NCBI GenBank assembly: GCA_019424245.1
Contig: JAHYZV010000008.1
Coordinates: forward strand, 1-64,000
DNA: 64,000 nucleotides
From: Clostridiales bacterium
GTDB taxonomy: Bacteria; Bacillota; Clostridia; Lachnospirales; Lachnospiraceae
Direction: 5' to 3'
Shown: positions 33,936 to 42,832 of the stretch, piece after piece
Position numbering within the stretch: the stretch's first letter is position 1
Layout: each line of letters starts with the position of its first letter
Notes under the pieces: model-generated
What the model saw: the letters and a program-made list of their open reading frames with translations, nothing else
Databases searched by the model: none
Told to the model about the DNA's origin: nothing
Made by a program: the position numbers and the translations under genes

Positions 33936-35244
33936 AACAATATTTCTTTCCATTCACTACAATATCTGATATTGTTTCAGGACGTCCATCCAAAGGCTCT
34001 ATCTTAACAAATTCCTTACAACCCAGACATGTTATGTTTTCCATATTCATATTCTTAAAATATGGAATATCTTCTTCATTGTCCATAGCATTAGTCTCAT
34101 CACGGTTAAGAAGATTAAGAACATAAGACATTGTAAGTATTACGCCCTCACCCTTAATATTTATCATATTAATGTTACGGATTGTTATGTTCTCAACTAC
34201 TCCGCCTCGTCCTAATGCACTCTTCACCCTCACACCAACATCAGTACCTGTAAATGTACAGTTCTCAACAAGTATATCTTTAACGTCTCTTGACATTTCG
34301 CTTCCTATTACAAAGCCACCATGCCCTTCATTTACAATACAGTCATGAACATATATGTTGCTGCATGGACCTTCTATTGTTCTTGCAACTGCATTCTTTC
34401 CTGATTTTATGCATATTGCATCATCACCAGTTTCAAACACACTATGATGTATATGTACATCTGTACATGATTCAACATCTATTCCATCACCATTCTGTGC
34501 ATAGTATGGATTACGCACATTTACATGATCTACTGTAAGACTCCTGCAGAAAAATGGATGAATATTCCATGCTGGTGAATTCATAAATGTAACTCCCTGT
34601 AAAAGAATATTCCTGCAATATCTTAAGCTTATCATAACAGGTCTGTAAAAATCATAATATTCAGAAGCTTCATCTATAATATACTCTGTATCACCCTGGA
34701 TATTCTTCTCGTTTCCAGCAAGGCTTGACTTTGATGGCATCCACACTTCTGTTTCTTTTGTTGCAAACACATTATCACTCTTCTTAAGAAGTGCTTCCCA
34801 CTGCTTGTCTGTTACCTTGAATCTCTTGACTGGACGCCACTCATCTCCGCTTCCATCTATGATTCCTTCACCTGTTATAGCTATATTTTCTGCATTCTCT
34901 GCTGTAACTGGTGAAACAGCACGTATACACTGCTGACCTTCATAATTAGTTATTATTAAAGGATAGTCTTCCTTTGACTTTATAAACTTAAGCATAGCCT
35001 GGCTCTCAAGGTGAAGATTGATTCCAGACAATATTCTTATAGGTGCACATGCCCATATTCCAGCTGGTACTATTACAGTACCACCACCATTTTCAGATAA
35101 GCTTCTTATTGCATTATTAATAATAACTGCATTATCATGTCCTGTTTTAACATCAAGCTTTCCACTCACTGCACCAAGCTCATCTATTGATACCTTAACC
35201 TCCTTAAACTTTGGAATAACTACACTATAATCTTCTCTATACAC
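33934..35244 (-). CDS. Cytoplasmic GH28 polygalacturonase (exo-type likely)
   Basis: Hydrolyses alpha-1,4 galacturonosyl links. The right-handed beta-helix carries the GH28 catalytic blocks NGDGIDVESC, TGDDAICIKSG, GHGGFVIGSEM and the R-x-K segment GVRVKSALGRG. No signal peptide is present, so it should act inside on imported oligogalacturonides, which favours exo action. The ORF opens farther up at ATG 35289, but GTG 35244 stands 7 nt behind GGAGG and gives a family-like 436-aa protein. It is a single gene and probably works together with KDG kinase and the secreted lyases. Confidence 0.9.
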   Translation of the reverse strand: MYREDYSVVIPKFKEVKVSIDELGAVSGKLDVKTGHDNAVIINNAIRSLSENGGGTVIVPAGIWACAPIRILSGINLHLESQAMLKFIKSKEDYPLIITNYEGQQCIRAVSPVTAENAENIAITGEGIIDGSGDEWRPVKRFKVTDKQWEALLKKSDNVFATKETEVWMPSKSSLAGNEKNIQGDTEYIIDEASEYYDFYRPVMISLRYCRNILLQGVTFMNSPAWNIHPFFCRSLTVDHVNVRNPYYAQNGDGIDVESCTDVHIHHSVFETGDDAICIKSGKNAVARTIEGPCSNIYVHDCIVNEGHGGFVIGSEMSRDVKDILVENCTFTGTDVGVRVKSALGRGGVVENITIRNINMINIKGEGVILTMSYVLNLLNRDETNAMDNEEDIPYFKNMNMENITCLGCKEFVKIEPLDGRPETISDIVVNGKKYC

Positions 35245-35422
35245 AATAATCCTCCATTTCCAATGCCTTAAAATATTAATTTGATACATTCTGGTACTTG
35301 AATTAAATTGCAGACTTATGCTATAATATCCAAGTTTGTGGGTAATTAGTACTATTATATAGTACTAAAGTGATGTTTTAACATAACCATCAAAATATTA
35401 TCAGAAAGGATATCAACTAATT

Positions 35423-37123
35423 ATGCAGAATATATTTTCAAATAAAAAGCATTGCTTCGCTAATAAGTTTAATATAATTACAAATTCATCTGCTGTCAAT
35501 ATAAGTATGTGTTTTATCCTTACTGTTTTTCTATTCTTAGGTATAGCTATATATTGCAATACAAGGATAAATGGATTATGTCTTAACAACGAATCAACCA
35601 ATACCATAACTGATAATTATAATATAAGCTTCAATAATACTAATTCATCCATTAATCTTCCTGCCAGACTCAATGAAAAAACAAAGTCAGTAACTCTGAC
35701 ACGTTTTATTCATGGTGATGAATTAGCAGGTAATTATATTTCTTTTTATGCGTACAACTCTGCAGTTAATATATATATTGATAATGAACAGGTGTACAAC
35801 GAAAATGATATAATCGATTTTGCCGGATTAGCAAGACCTTCTCACTGGTATTTTGTTAAAGTCCCACAGCACGATTTTACTCTTACTATAGATATGAATT
35901 CACAGATTGATATTACGAAGCTTCTTCATATCTCAACTGGTACTAAAAGTGCCCTTATATTTGATATATTATGCCGGCATGCATTTCAGCTGATAATAGG
36001 TTTTCTTGCCTGCATATGTGGCATTATGCTTTTAATAACAGCTTTTATAATAAAAACTGATTTATCTAAAAGACTTTACTGGTTTGGACTTACATCTATG
36101 TTTGCTGGTATATGGACAATCTGCAACTCTACTGTAATCCAGCTGTTTTTCAGCCATGGAACTTTTACATCATATATAGGATATTGCTGTTACTTTTTAT
36201 TTCCAATCGCAGTAACTGTTTTTCTTCTTACCTTTGACCATATCAAGAATGAAGCTTATATGTATATAGTATACTGGTGTGAAATACTCTCAATCGCTGT
36301 TATATTTACAATGCAGCTTATGGGATTGATAATTGTATCCAATGTCCTCTGGATTGTTCATATTGAGATACTCTCTATTACATTGGCAGTCATAATAACT
36401 TATATTAAAAACTGGAAAACAAACACAATCAGAGAGTTTAATATATTTATATCTATTATGATAATATCATTCTTTCTTATTCTTGATATTATACGCTACT
36501 ATTCTAACAATTCAACTTTTGAAAGAATAAGATTTTCTGTATATGGTATTGCTTTGCTGCTTGTATATTTCAGTTTTTCGATATTTCATGTTATCAAAGA
36601 GAATTTTATACAAAACACACGTAATAAAATATACAAGGAACTGGCATTCACTGATGCCATGACACATATAAACAACCGTTCTGCCTTTGAGCTTGCCATG
36701 GAAAAAGAACGCTTAAGCGTAGAATCACACAGATATATACTCATTGCAGACCTTAATAATCTTAAGCATATCAACGATACATACGGACACCGTTTCGGTG
36801 ATGAAGCTATTAAGAATACTGCAAGGCTTATGCACGAGAATTTCATGGAAATCGGTCGGTGCTATAGAATCGGCGGTGATGAATTCTGTGTCATAATCAA
36901 CAATACAAGCCTTGATATCATCAACAGATGTCTTAAAACATTTCATCAGGCTGTTAATGATATTGCAGCTACAACGGACTATCCATATTCTGTTGCAACC
37001 GGATATGGTGCTATAGACGAAAGTGGTATTGATAACTGCTTTAAAGCTGTAGATTCCATCATGTACAAGAATAAAATCAAAAGCAAAAAAAGCAGAGACA
37101 ACCAGACTCTGTCAGATGGATGA
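35423..37123 (+). CDS. Membrane diguanylate cyclase with extracytoplasmic sensor
   Basis: The 566-aa protein has a TM helix near 28-45, an extracytoplasmic domain of about 145 aa, then about seven TM helices (about 190-390), in the manner of 7TM-DISM sensors, and a C-terminal GGDEF domain (about 400-560). The active site RIGGDEF is intact and the DAMTHINNR motif before it is close to consensus, so c-di-GMP synthesis is expected. AAAGGA precedes ATG 35423. Its 3' end overlaps the converging gene by 12 bp. With the PilZ-bearing chemoreceptor at 17-19 kb it forms a possible c-di-GMP circuit. Confidence 0.93.
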   Translation: MQNIFSNKKHCFANKFNIITNSSAVNISMCFILTVFLFLGIAIYCNTRINGLCLNNESTNTITDNYNISFNNTNSSINLPARLNEKTKSVTLTRFIHGDELAGNYISFYAYNSAVNIYIDNEQVYNENDIIDFAGLARPSHWYFVKVPQHDFTLTIDMNSQIDITKLLHISTGTKSALIFDILCRHAFQLIIGFLACICGIMLLITAFIIKTDLSKRLYWFGLTSMFAGIWTICNSTVIQLFFSHGTFTSYIGYCCYFLFPIAVTVFLLTFDHIKNEAYMYIVYWCEILSIAVIFTMQLMGLIIVSNVLWIVHIEILSITLAVIITYIKNWKTNTIREFNIFISIMIISFFLILDIIRYYSNNSTFERIRFSVYGIALLLVYFSFSIFHVIKENFIQNTRNKIYKELAFTDAMTHINNRSAFELAMEKERLSVESHRYILIADLNNLKHINDTYGHRFGDEAIKNTARLMHENFMEIGRCYRIGGDEFCVIINNTSLDIINRCLKTFHQAVNDIAATTDYPYSVATGYGAIDESGIDNCFKAVDSIMYKNKIKSKKSRDNQTLSDG

Positions 37124-37858
37124 AAGGTTCTTATGTAACTCTTTCATCCCATCTATCTCATCACACAGCTCTCTGCTCTTACAGGATGAACAATCCATAA
37201 CCAGTCCGTTAAACATATGATTAAGCGAATCTGTAATCTGTTCAATTCTATGTGCCTTATCATATAAAAGCTCATAATCCGCTGTTTTACTTGTCAGAAA
37301 GTATATCTGCACTGCTTCAACTTCCTTACGTTTCCTATATGCATTTATCATCTCAGAGCCTATATGTGAAAATGTCATGCCATCTGCTATTGCCTGTTTT
37401 GACACTCTTACTGGTTCTCTTTCCTTTACTGATGATATTCTCATCATATATCCTTTAGGAAAATTATGATATCTCACATAGTCAACAGCACGCAGGGCAG
37501 CATGCAGGGCTTCTGCATTTTTTTCCTGTATATCCTTAATATAAGACTCATTCAGCCGTATAAAAGTGAACCTTGCATATGATATATCTTCCTTTATATC
37601 CTGAAGATCTTCTCCCATAAGATATACTCCGTCATCACTGACACATTCCCGTGATGTAGTAAAGGCTATTGAACTAATGGCTTTATTCATACCTCCACCA
37701 AGCTCATATGCCATATCACGTTTTAGAACCAGACTTTCCTGTGCTGTAACCTCCCATGATTTATCTGACGGAAGCTTTTTAATATTTCCATAAGCATCAG
37801 AGTTAAAGCACTTCTTTAACTCTGATATATCTTTATCATAAATACTTAGAACCTGCAT
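37112..37858 (-). CDS. Cysteine-motif protein resembling acetyl-CoA synthase/CODH beta C-terminal domain
   Basis: Last gene of the 37-43 kb cluster. The 248-aa protein is soluble, helical in its second half, and ends with C223, C226 and C232 (DCSSCKSRELCDE), a likely metal or iron-sulfur site, followed by GMKELHK. From its C-terminal pattern I think it resembles the ACS/CODH beta C-terminal family, but the match is from memory and partial. The A-cluster cysteine set of a real acetyl-CoA synthase is not present. AAAGG precedes ATG 37858, 27 bp after the small membrane protein gene. A role as electron carrier or metal-site partner of the dehydratase-like subunits is inference. Confidence 0.55.
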   Translation of the reverse strand: MQVLSIYDKDISELKKCFNSDAYGNIKKLPSDKSWEVTAQESLVLKRDMAYELGGGMNKAISSIAFTTSRECVSDDGVYLMGEDLQDIKEDISYARFTFIRLNESYIKDIQEKNAEALHAALRAVDYVRYHNFPKGYMMRISSVKEREPVRVSKQAIADGMTFSHIGSEMINAYRKRKEVEAVQIYFLTSKTADYELLYDKAHRIEQITDSLNHMFNGLVMDCSSCKSRELCDEIDGMKELHKNLSSI

Positions 37859-37885
37859 ATTACATTCAGCCTTTCTTATGCAGCA

Positions 37886-38083
37886 TCATCCCTGCTGCTT
37901 TTCCTTTTGCTTTTCTTTATGCTTTTTTCTTCTGTTTCCCGACCAGTTATAATAAGCTGTAAGCGGTTTTATAAGACATGCGGCAAACTTCATATCAAGA
38001 TTAAAGAAATATATGATCAACGTGAGTACAAATAATATAATCAGAACTATGGCTGTTATTGCTGCTATTTTTAATATTATCAC
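37886..38083 (-). CDS. Small membrane protein with basic tail
   Basis: The 65-aa protein has a strong TM helix at residues 3-27, a second short hydrophobic stretch (about 32-42) and a highly basic lysine-rich cytoplasmic tail. Its GTG start overlaps the activator stop as GTGA, which indicates translational coupling and supports it as a real gene. No named family is recognised. It may tether the reductase complex to the membrane or bring it to an electron donor. Confidence 0.6.
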   Translation of the reverse strand: MIILKIAAITAIVLIILFVLTLIIYFFNLDMKFAACLIKPLTAYYNWSGNRRKKHKEKQKEKQQG

Positions 38084-38880
38084 TGCTTAACTCTTCCCTT
38101 CTGTCTTGCATACTCTGCTGCACCAAGTGCACCCATAAGCTGTGGATCCACTGGCAGCTCTACAACCTTTACCTTAAGTACCTTCTCGATTGCCTGTTTT
38201 AAACCTTCATTCTTTGCACAACCACCTGTAAGTGTGACTGAATCTACTACTCCGGCTTTTTTTGCCATAACAAAGCATCTTTTAGCAACTGAAAGCTCTA
38301 TACCTGCCGCTATTTCATCCATAGGCTTTCCCTCACCTACAAGCGATATAACTTCACTCTCTGCAAACACTGCACACTGTGCTGTTATTGGAATAACATT
38401 TTTAGCTGATAGTGAAAGCTTTGAAAAGTCATCAAGGCTCATCTCAAAGGCTCTTGCCATAGACTCAAAGAATCGTCCTGTTCCTGCTGCACATTTATCA
38501 TTCATGGCAAAGTTAAGGACTGTTCCATCAGTATCTATCGCTATACCCTTAACATCCTGTCCACCTATATCTATGATAGCTTTAACAGAAGGGTCTGTCA
38601 CATGTACTCCCATGGCATGACAGCTTATCTCTGATATATTCTCATCGGCAAATGGTACCTTATTACGTCCATAACCTGTTCCAATAAGATATGAAAGCTC
38701 CTCTGCACTATTTAATCCATCCACCTGGCTTATCGCTGTATCAAGTGCATCTTTGGCACTCAATACAGGATTAATTCTGCTTCTTTTTGTAACATCTGCT
38801 ACTATTTTTCCATCTTCATTTAATATTACACACTTAGTATATGTACTTCCGGCATCACAGCCACCATAAAACTTACTCAT
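38080..38880 (-). CDS. ATP-dependent activator (archerase) of 2-hydroxyacyl-CoA dehydratase type
   Basis: The 266-aa protein is an HgdC/BadF-type ASKHA ATPase: GGCDAGSTYTKC (phosphate loop) at 6-17, GGQDVKGIA and TGGCAKNEG. C130 in NDKCAAGTGRF and C169 in ITAQCAVFAE are the two cysteines per subunit that hold the bridging [4Fe-4S] cluster of the homodimer; their 39-residue spacing is as in known activators. It would use ATP hydrolysis to inject a low-potential electron into the dehydratase-like subunits next door. GGAGG precedes ATG 38880, 52 bp after the large subunit. Confidence 0.92.
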   Translation of the reverse strand: MSKFYGGCDAGSTYTKCVILNEDGKIVADVTKRSRINPVLSAKDALDTAISQVDGLNSAEELSYLIGTGYGRNKVPFADENISEISCHAMGVHVTDPSVKAIIDIGGQDVKGIAIDTDGTVLNFAMNDKCAAGTGRFFESMARAFEMSLDDFSKLSLSAKNVIPITAQCAVFAESEVISLVGEGKPMDEIAAGIELSVAKRCFVMAKKAGVVDSVTLTGGCAKNEGLKQAIEKVLKVKVVELPVDPQLMGALGAAEYARQKGRVKQ

Positions 38881-38932
38881 ATGTCCTCCATACTCTGCAT
38901 ATGCTTACCTGCTGCGCAATCCACGCAGCTTC

Positions 38933-40471
38933 CTACCAGTTCTGCTTATCATCGAAATCTTCAAGTGTAGGGTCTAGCGGTTCTTCTCTAAACACTGTTC
39001 TCATATATCTGTTTATCTCTGTTCTCATATCACGCCTGCTTCCATCCTCTGGACACATAAGATTATGAGTTACCCATATAAGATGTACGCCATGCTTTCT
39101 TGCCTCTTCTTCAAAAAGTCCATGATATCCTGACATAGACTTACATCCCATATGTACATACATAATAACTATATCTATACGGAACATTTCACAGAATCTC
39201 CAGAGTGCCTCAACGCCTGTTTCATATCCACCGTTAGAACGGTTTCTCATAATCATATTCTCATATAAATATGCCAGGTCCAGCATAGCCTGATGCTTAT
39301 CTTTTGTATTAACCTTTTCTGTTGATACCATACTAAGCATATCTGTTATTGTCACAACTCCCCAGCAGTTAAGAAGCCATATAGGAAGCGCTGTATAATA
39401 TGCTGCCTGAACGCCCCATGTCATAGCACGGTGACGATATTCCTTAGCAGCAGGCAGCTTCTTTTCATAACCTTCCATCGCCATACGTGTAAGCTTCTTA
39501 TCCATATCAAGAAATGCCTGGTTTCTTCCACCAGCAGCCTGATAAACACCATACCTGTAAAGTGCAAGTGTAACTCCCATAACCTGTGGATAATCTGTCT
39601 TTGATATTTCCATCCACTCAAGGAACTCGTCAGTTTCTGCGTTAAACCTTTCCATGCTTTTAAAAAATGCATCCCAGTCAAACTTCTCACCTGTCTGTTC
39701 CTCTATAAAATGTATGGCATTAAGCACCTCTTCTGCTGCATACTCCTGAACACTTTCCTGTCTGTGCCTTATAGGAACTGCAAGCTGAAATGTAGGTATC
39801 TTAAAAGACCTTGCCTCTATGCCATTACCCATAAGACTTCCATCACATGTTGTGTTACATTGCACTGCACAGCATCCAATAAGAGGGAAATCATCTGCAA
39901 GCGCAACACCAAGCTCAGCCGCTGGCATAGGACATACATCTGATGGCACACCATACTCATGTGTCACATCAACATAATAGCTTACACCTGTCTGTGACAT
40001 CATTGAACTTGTATACACCGCTGGAACCTCTACTGACAGCCATACAAGATTTGGAAAGCCTCCCATAAGGGTACTCATCATATTCTCATCAAACAGTACT
40101 ATTTTTTTATTAAGTTCTTTATCATTTCCTATTGCTGGATCTGCCTTAAATATCTGTCCTAACATACCACATATATCTGTTACTATGAGGCCAAGTGCAT
40201 TGTGCGCCATCCGAAGCTGCAGCTCTCTCATACCCTCTGTATGCCTGTCCATAAAATCAGGAAGTGCCAGATAATTCATCATCCAGCGGTATCTGAAAAA
40301 TCCTTTCATATTATTGGGCTTTATTATAAATGTTATTAATGTTTTCCAATATCCAAGCCATCTTGTGTAATCATACCAGGTATCCTTAAGTCCACGCCAT
40401 TCACGCCTTTTCTTAGGCTTCTTACCTGTGTAAAACTTTCCAAGCGGCTCGCTTCCAAGCTTACTTGACAT
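38933..40471 (-). CDS. 2-hydroxyacyl-CoA dehydratase-like protein, larger subunit
   Basis: The 512-aa protein belongs to the HgdA/FldB-like dehydratase or double-cubane superfamily. Its candidate cluster cysteines are C180 (SDVCPMPAAELG), C200, C201, C205 and C209 (GCCAVQCNTTCDG) and one in YVHMGCKSMSGYHG near residue 440. The unusual 65-residue basic, aromatic N-terminus is longer than in classical subunits. No acyl-CoA or substrate-activating enzyme is adjacent, so the substrate is unknown and need not be a hydroxyacyl-CoA. ATGGAG ribosome site; start ATG 40471. Confidence 0.85.
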   Translation of the reverse strand: MSSKLGSEPLGKFYTGKKPKKRREWRGLKDTWYDYTRWLGYWKTLITFIIKPNNMKGFFRYRWMMNYLALPDFMDRHTEGMRELQLRMAHNALGLIVTDICGMLGQIFKADPAIGNDKELNKKIVLFDENMMSTLMGGFPNLVWLSVEVPAVYTSSMMSQTGVSYYVDVTHEYGVPSDVCPMPAAELGVALADDFPLIGCCAVQCNTTCDGSLMGNGIEARSFKIPTFQLAVPIRHRQESVQEYAAEEVLNAIHFIEEQTGEKFDWDAFFKSMERFNAETDEFLEWMEISKTDYPQVMGVTLALYRYGVYQAAGGRNQAFLDMDKKLTRMAMEGYEKKLPAAKEYRHRAMTWGVQAAYYTALPIWLLNCWGVVTITDMLSMVSTEKVNTKDKHQAMLDLAYLYENMIMRNRSNGGYETGVEALWRFCEMFRIDIVIMYVHMGCKSMSGYHGLFEEEARKHGVHLIWVTHNLMCPEDGSRRDMRTEINRYMRTVFREEPLDPTLEDFDDKQNW

Positions 40472-40563
40472 ATATTATTCTCCATCCTGTTTTGTATATC
40501 TATTTTTTTTTAGTATATCTTTTAATATTGCATTAAATTCAATTTATGGTCTAATTATTTGAT

Positions 40564-40586
40564 GTCGGGGTCAAAAGCCCCCCGAC
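40564..40586. repeat. GTCGGGG palindrome, copy 3
   Basis: GTCGGGG (40564-40570) and CCCCGAC (40580-40586) flank a spacer with AAAAG. It lies in the 133-bp gap between the two dehydratase-like genes. There is no proper T-run in the leftward direction, so it may attenuate or stabilise the transcript rather than terminate it. Confidence 0.65.
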
Positions 40587-40604
40587 TTTGATACCTACGA
40601 ATTG

Positions 40605-41792
40605 TTACCTGCTCTTGTTGATTTTCTTTATCTCAAGACTTTCAACAAATGCCTGTATTCTTGTTCTTATCTGTCCTGAAGAACCTACTACATATGGCCT
40701 GTCTATAGAAAGAACCGGATACCCGTACTCTTCCCTCATAACATGAAATGCTGATGCTCTCTCATAGCCCCAGTAATCACAGAACTTTATCTGTTCATAT
40801 ATAAGACCCTCTGCCTTATATTCTTTAGCTATATAATCAACATACTCCTCACGTTCCCTTATTTTCTCTGTGTTCATATATCTTGGGCATTTGCCCCACT
40901 GCATATACTGTCTGCATATCTGATATAGAACATCCTCTTCATCGTTAAGAATAATCTCACTTCTTCCTGGAAGTGAACCAAAACAGAAACGGTCAGCAAC
41001 AACAAGTGCACCTGCTTCTTCTGCAAGCTTTATAAGTTCTGGATTATCTATCTCAGAACCTATAAGTGCTACTCTTGCCCTGTAGTTTTTCTTAATATCC
41101 GGCTGTCTTACCTTTAATTCTTTAGCTGTATCCCTTAACTTATCTATAAGGTACTCCTTAGGACAGCAATATGTCGCCAGACATAGCACAGCGAACTCAT
41201 AGCCTGTTATTCTTGGATTATCCTCTTTCCTGTAATCTCCGATCTCTGTTATAAGCCTGCTTATCTCATTCTGTTCATCTACAGCCCTCCTCAAGGCTTC
41301 ATCTGATATATCTATTCCATATGTATTGTGAAGCGGCTCAAGAACATGCAGCCTCATCTGCTTTACATAATGTTTTAGTGCTGACTCATCTGACTTCATA
41401 GGAACATCTGAATATTCCACAAAAAACTTTTCCTTAGTAATCAGCTTCTGCCTCTCTATATTCTCAACACACCTGTTCATCTGTGCACATGCATCAGGTG
41501 CTATTATACAATCAAGAAAGTTATATCCACCTTCTATAGCACGTTCAAGTATTGCCCTGCACCCCTCACATAGCATGCTGCTCATATAATATGTGCCCAT
41601 CTCTATAGAACCTGTCCTTGGTGCACGCAATCTCACTGAAAAGCATCCCGGAAGGTTAAGCAGTGGTTCAGGAATCTGAAAGCATACAGCTCCAATGGCT
41701 ATATCCCCCTTTTCCTGTGCCTTTCTTACAAGTTCATTATTCACCTCTTCAAGAAGCTTTTCAAAATAATATAAATGTTGTAAATCTTTCAA
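40605..41792 (-). CDS. 2-hydroxyacyl-CoA dehydratase-like protein, smaller subunit
   Basis: The 395-aa protein is an HgdB/YjiM-like member of the dehydratase/double-cubane superfamily. Conserved cysteines are at C75 and C78 (MLCEGCRAIL), C102 and C108 (DACAQMNRC) and in KFCDYWGYERA near 340; the C-terminal GYPVLSIDRPY with QIRTRIQAFVE is a family hallmark. The start is TTG at 41792 with AAAGGA 7 nt before it. It is paired with the larger subunit 133 bp downstream and with the activator, and preceded by the CooC-type ATPase gene. Confidence 0.85.
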   Translation of the reverse strand: MKDLQHLYYFEKLLEEVNNELVRKAQEKGDIAIGAVCFQIPEPLLNLPGCFSVRLRAPRTGSIEMGTYYMSSMLCEGCRAILERAIEGGYNFLDCIIAPDACAQMNRCVENIERQKLITKEKFFVEYSDVPMKSDESALKHYVKQMRLHVLEPLHNTYGIDISDEALRRAVDEQNEISRLITEIGDYRKEDNPRITGYEFAVLCLATYCCPKEYLIDKLRDTAKELKVRQPDIKKNYRARVALIGSEIDNPELIKLAEEAGALVVADRFCFGSLPGRSEIILNDEEDVLYQICRQYMQWGKCPRYMNTEKIREREEYVDYIAKEYKAEGLIYEQIKFCDYWGYERASAFHVMREEYGYPVLSIDRPYVVGSSGQIRTRIQAFVESLEIKKINKSR

Positions 41793-41846
41793 GTTGTTAT
41801 CCTTTCTTTAACGAATCAGTTTTTCACCTTCGACCTTTTGAACCTT

Positions 41847-41963
41847 ATATTATGATGTACACGAATCACTACATTGCTTCGCAATTCCCACAATCATATA
41901 ACAAAGTCTTTATCGTGCAGACACGAACGATTTTTTGAGCCTTTGGTCCTTACATCATAATAT
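41847..41963. repeat. Inverted repeat flanking the cooC/dehydratase gap
   Basis: ATATTATGATGTA (41847-41859) and TACATCATAATAT (41951-41963) are perfect 13-bp inverted repeats about 90 bp apart; the second overlaps the end of the CooC-type gene. Both have CCTT-rich sequence before them (CCTTTTGAACCTTA and CCTTTGGTCCTTA), so part of the element is also directly repeated. It might be an insertion footprint or a long-range RNA stem. Confidence 0.6.
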
Positions 41964-42719
41964 CCCAATATTAACAAGAGCCTCTCTTGCTCCTTTAACT
42001 ATCTTTGTATCATCAGAAAGTTTTAATACATTTTCACCCAGAACATCTGCTCTTGCAAGCTCCTCATCACTCTCTATAGCCGCAAGAAGCTGCATATCAC
42101 CTATATCCATAAGCTCTGTCACCTTGCTATCCGGAAGTCTGTTTGCAATAACACCTATCTTATCATACATAACAAGTTCATCCGCTACGTCCTTGATAGT
42201 TTTAACAACCTGACATCCCTTTTTACTTGCATCTGTAACAAGCAGAAGGTGTGTCACCTTCTCCATAACTCTTCTGTTTATCTGCTCAATACCTGCCTCG
42301 CCATCTATGACAACATAGTCAAACTGGTCTGAAAGCATAGTGATAACTTCTTTAAGATATGAGTTAATCCTGCAATAACAGCCTGCACTTTCAGGTCTTC
42401 CTATTGCTATAAATGCATAGCCATCCTGCTCCTTTAATGCATCATATATTTCATATTTAGCTTCTCCTAAAAGTTCTACTGCCGACTTGGTATCACCATC
42501 CTCAACATTCTTTATAACTTCTTTTCTTATATCATCTATAGTTTTATCTACATCTACATTTAACACTGTTGACAGACCGACTGCCGGGTCTGCATCTATT
42601 GCCAGTATCTTCTTATCAGGAAAGCTTTCAACAAGAAGCTTTACTATAACTCCTGCAAGTGATGTCTTTCCAACGCCGCCTTTGCCTGCGACTGCTATTA
42701 TCTTTGTTTTATCTTCCAA
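41955..42719 (-). CDS. CooC-type MinD/ParA ATPase (nickel-insertion maturase family)
   Basis: The protein has a deviant Walker A GKGGVGKT, DADPAVGLS switch, and the CYC motif in SAGCYCRINSYLKE (C114 and C116 from the TTG start), which is the metal-binding CxC of CooC enzymes that insert nickel into CO dehydrogenase. No CO dehydrogenase gene is present in the window, so its client may be the dehydratase-like or ACS-like neighbour, or lie elsewhere. TTG 42719 stands 8 nt behind GGAGG in ATGGAGGATATAAAG; GTG 42752 or ATG 42734 are open alternatives. It leads the cluster. Confidence 0.85.
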   Translation of the reverse strand: MEDKTKIIAVAGKGGVGKTSLAGVIVKLLVESFPDKKILAIDADPAVGLSTVLNVDVDKTIDDIRKEVIKNVEDGDTKSAVELLGEAKYEIYDALKEQDGYAFIAIGRPESAGCYCRINSYLKEVITMLSDQFDYVVIDGEAGIEQINRRVMEKVTHLLLVTDASKKGCQVVKTIKDVADELVMYDKIGVIANRLPDSKVTELMDIGDMQLLAAIESDEELARADVLGENVLKLSDDTKIVKGAREALVNIGIL

Positions 42720-42766
42720 CTTTATATCCTCCATATCAATATCTGTATGCACTTAATTACAATTCT

Positions 42767-42792
42767 CCCACCTATGAGCAAGCTCATGTGGG
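42767..42792. terminator. Hairpin between recQ and the CooC-type gene
   Basis: CCCACCTATGAGC (42767-42779) pairs with GCTCATGTGGG (42782-42792) with a small bulge. No T-run follows it leftward, so its role as the recQ terminator is uncertain. Confidence 0.5.
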
Positions 42793-42832
42793 TTTATACC
42801 TTTTGACCCTGGTATCATATATATCCAATCCA

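Noticed and set aside
33685..33969. Plus-strand ORFs near the ATA-rich run
   Set aside because: They are made largely of low-complexity ATA codons and an antisense part of the MATE gene.
35245..35422. c-di-GMP riboswitch before the diguanylate cyclase gene
   Set aside because: The short AT-rich region lacks the GEMM-type conserved stems and tetraloop.
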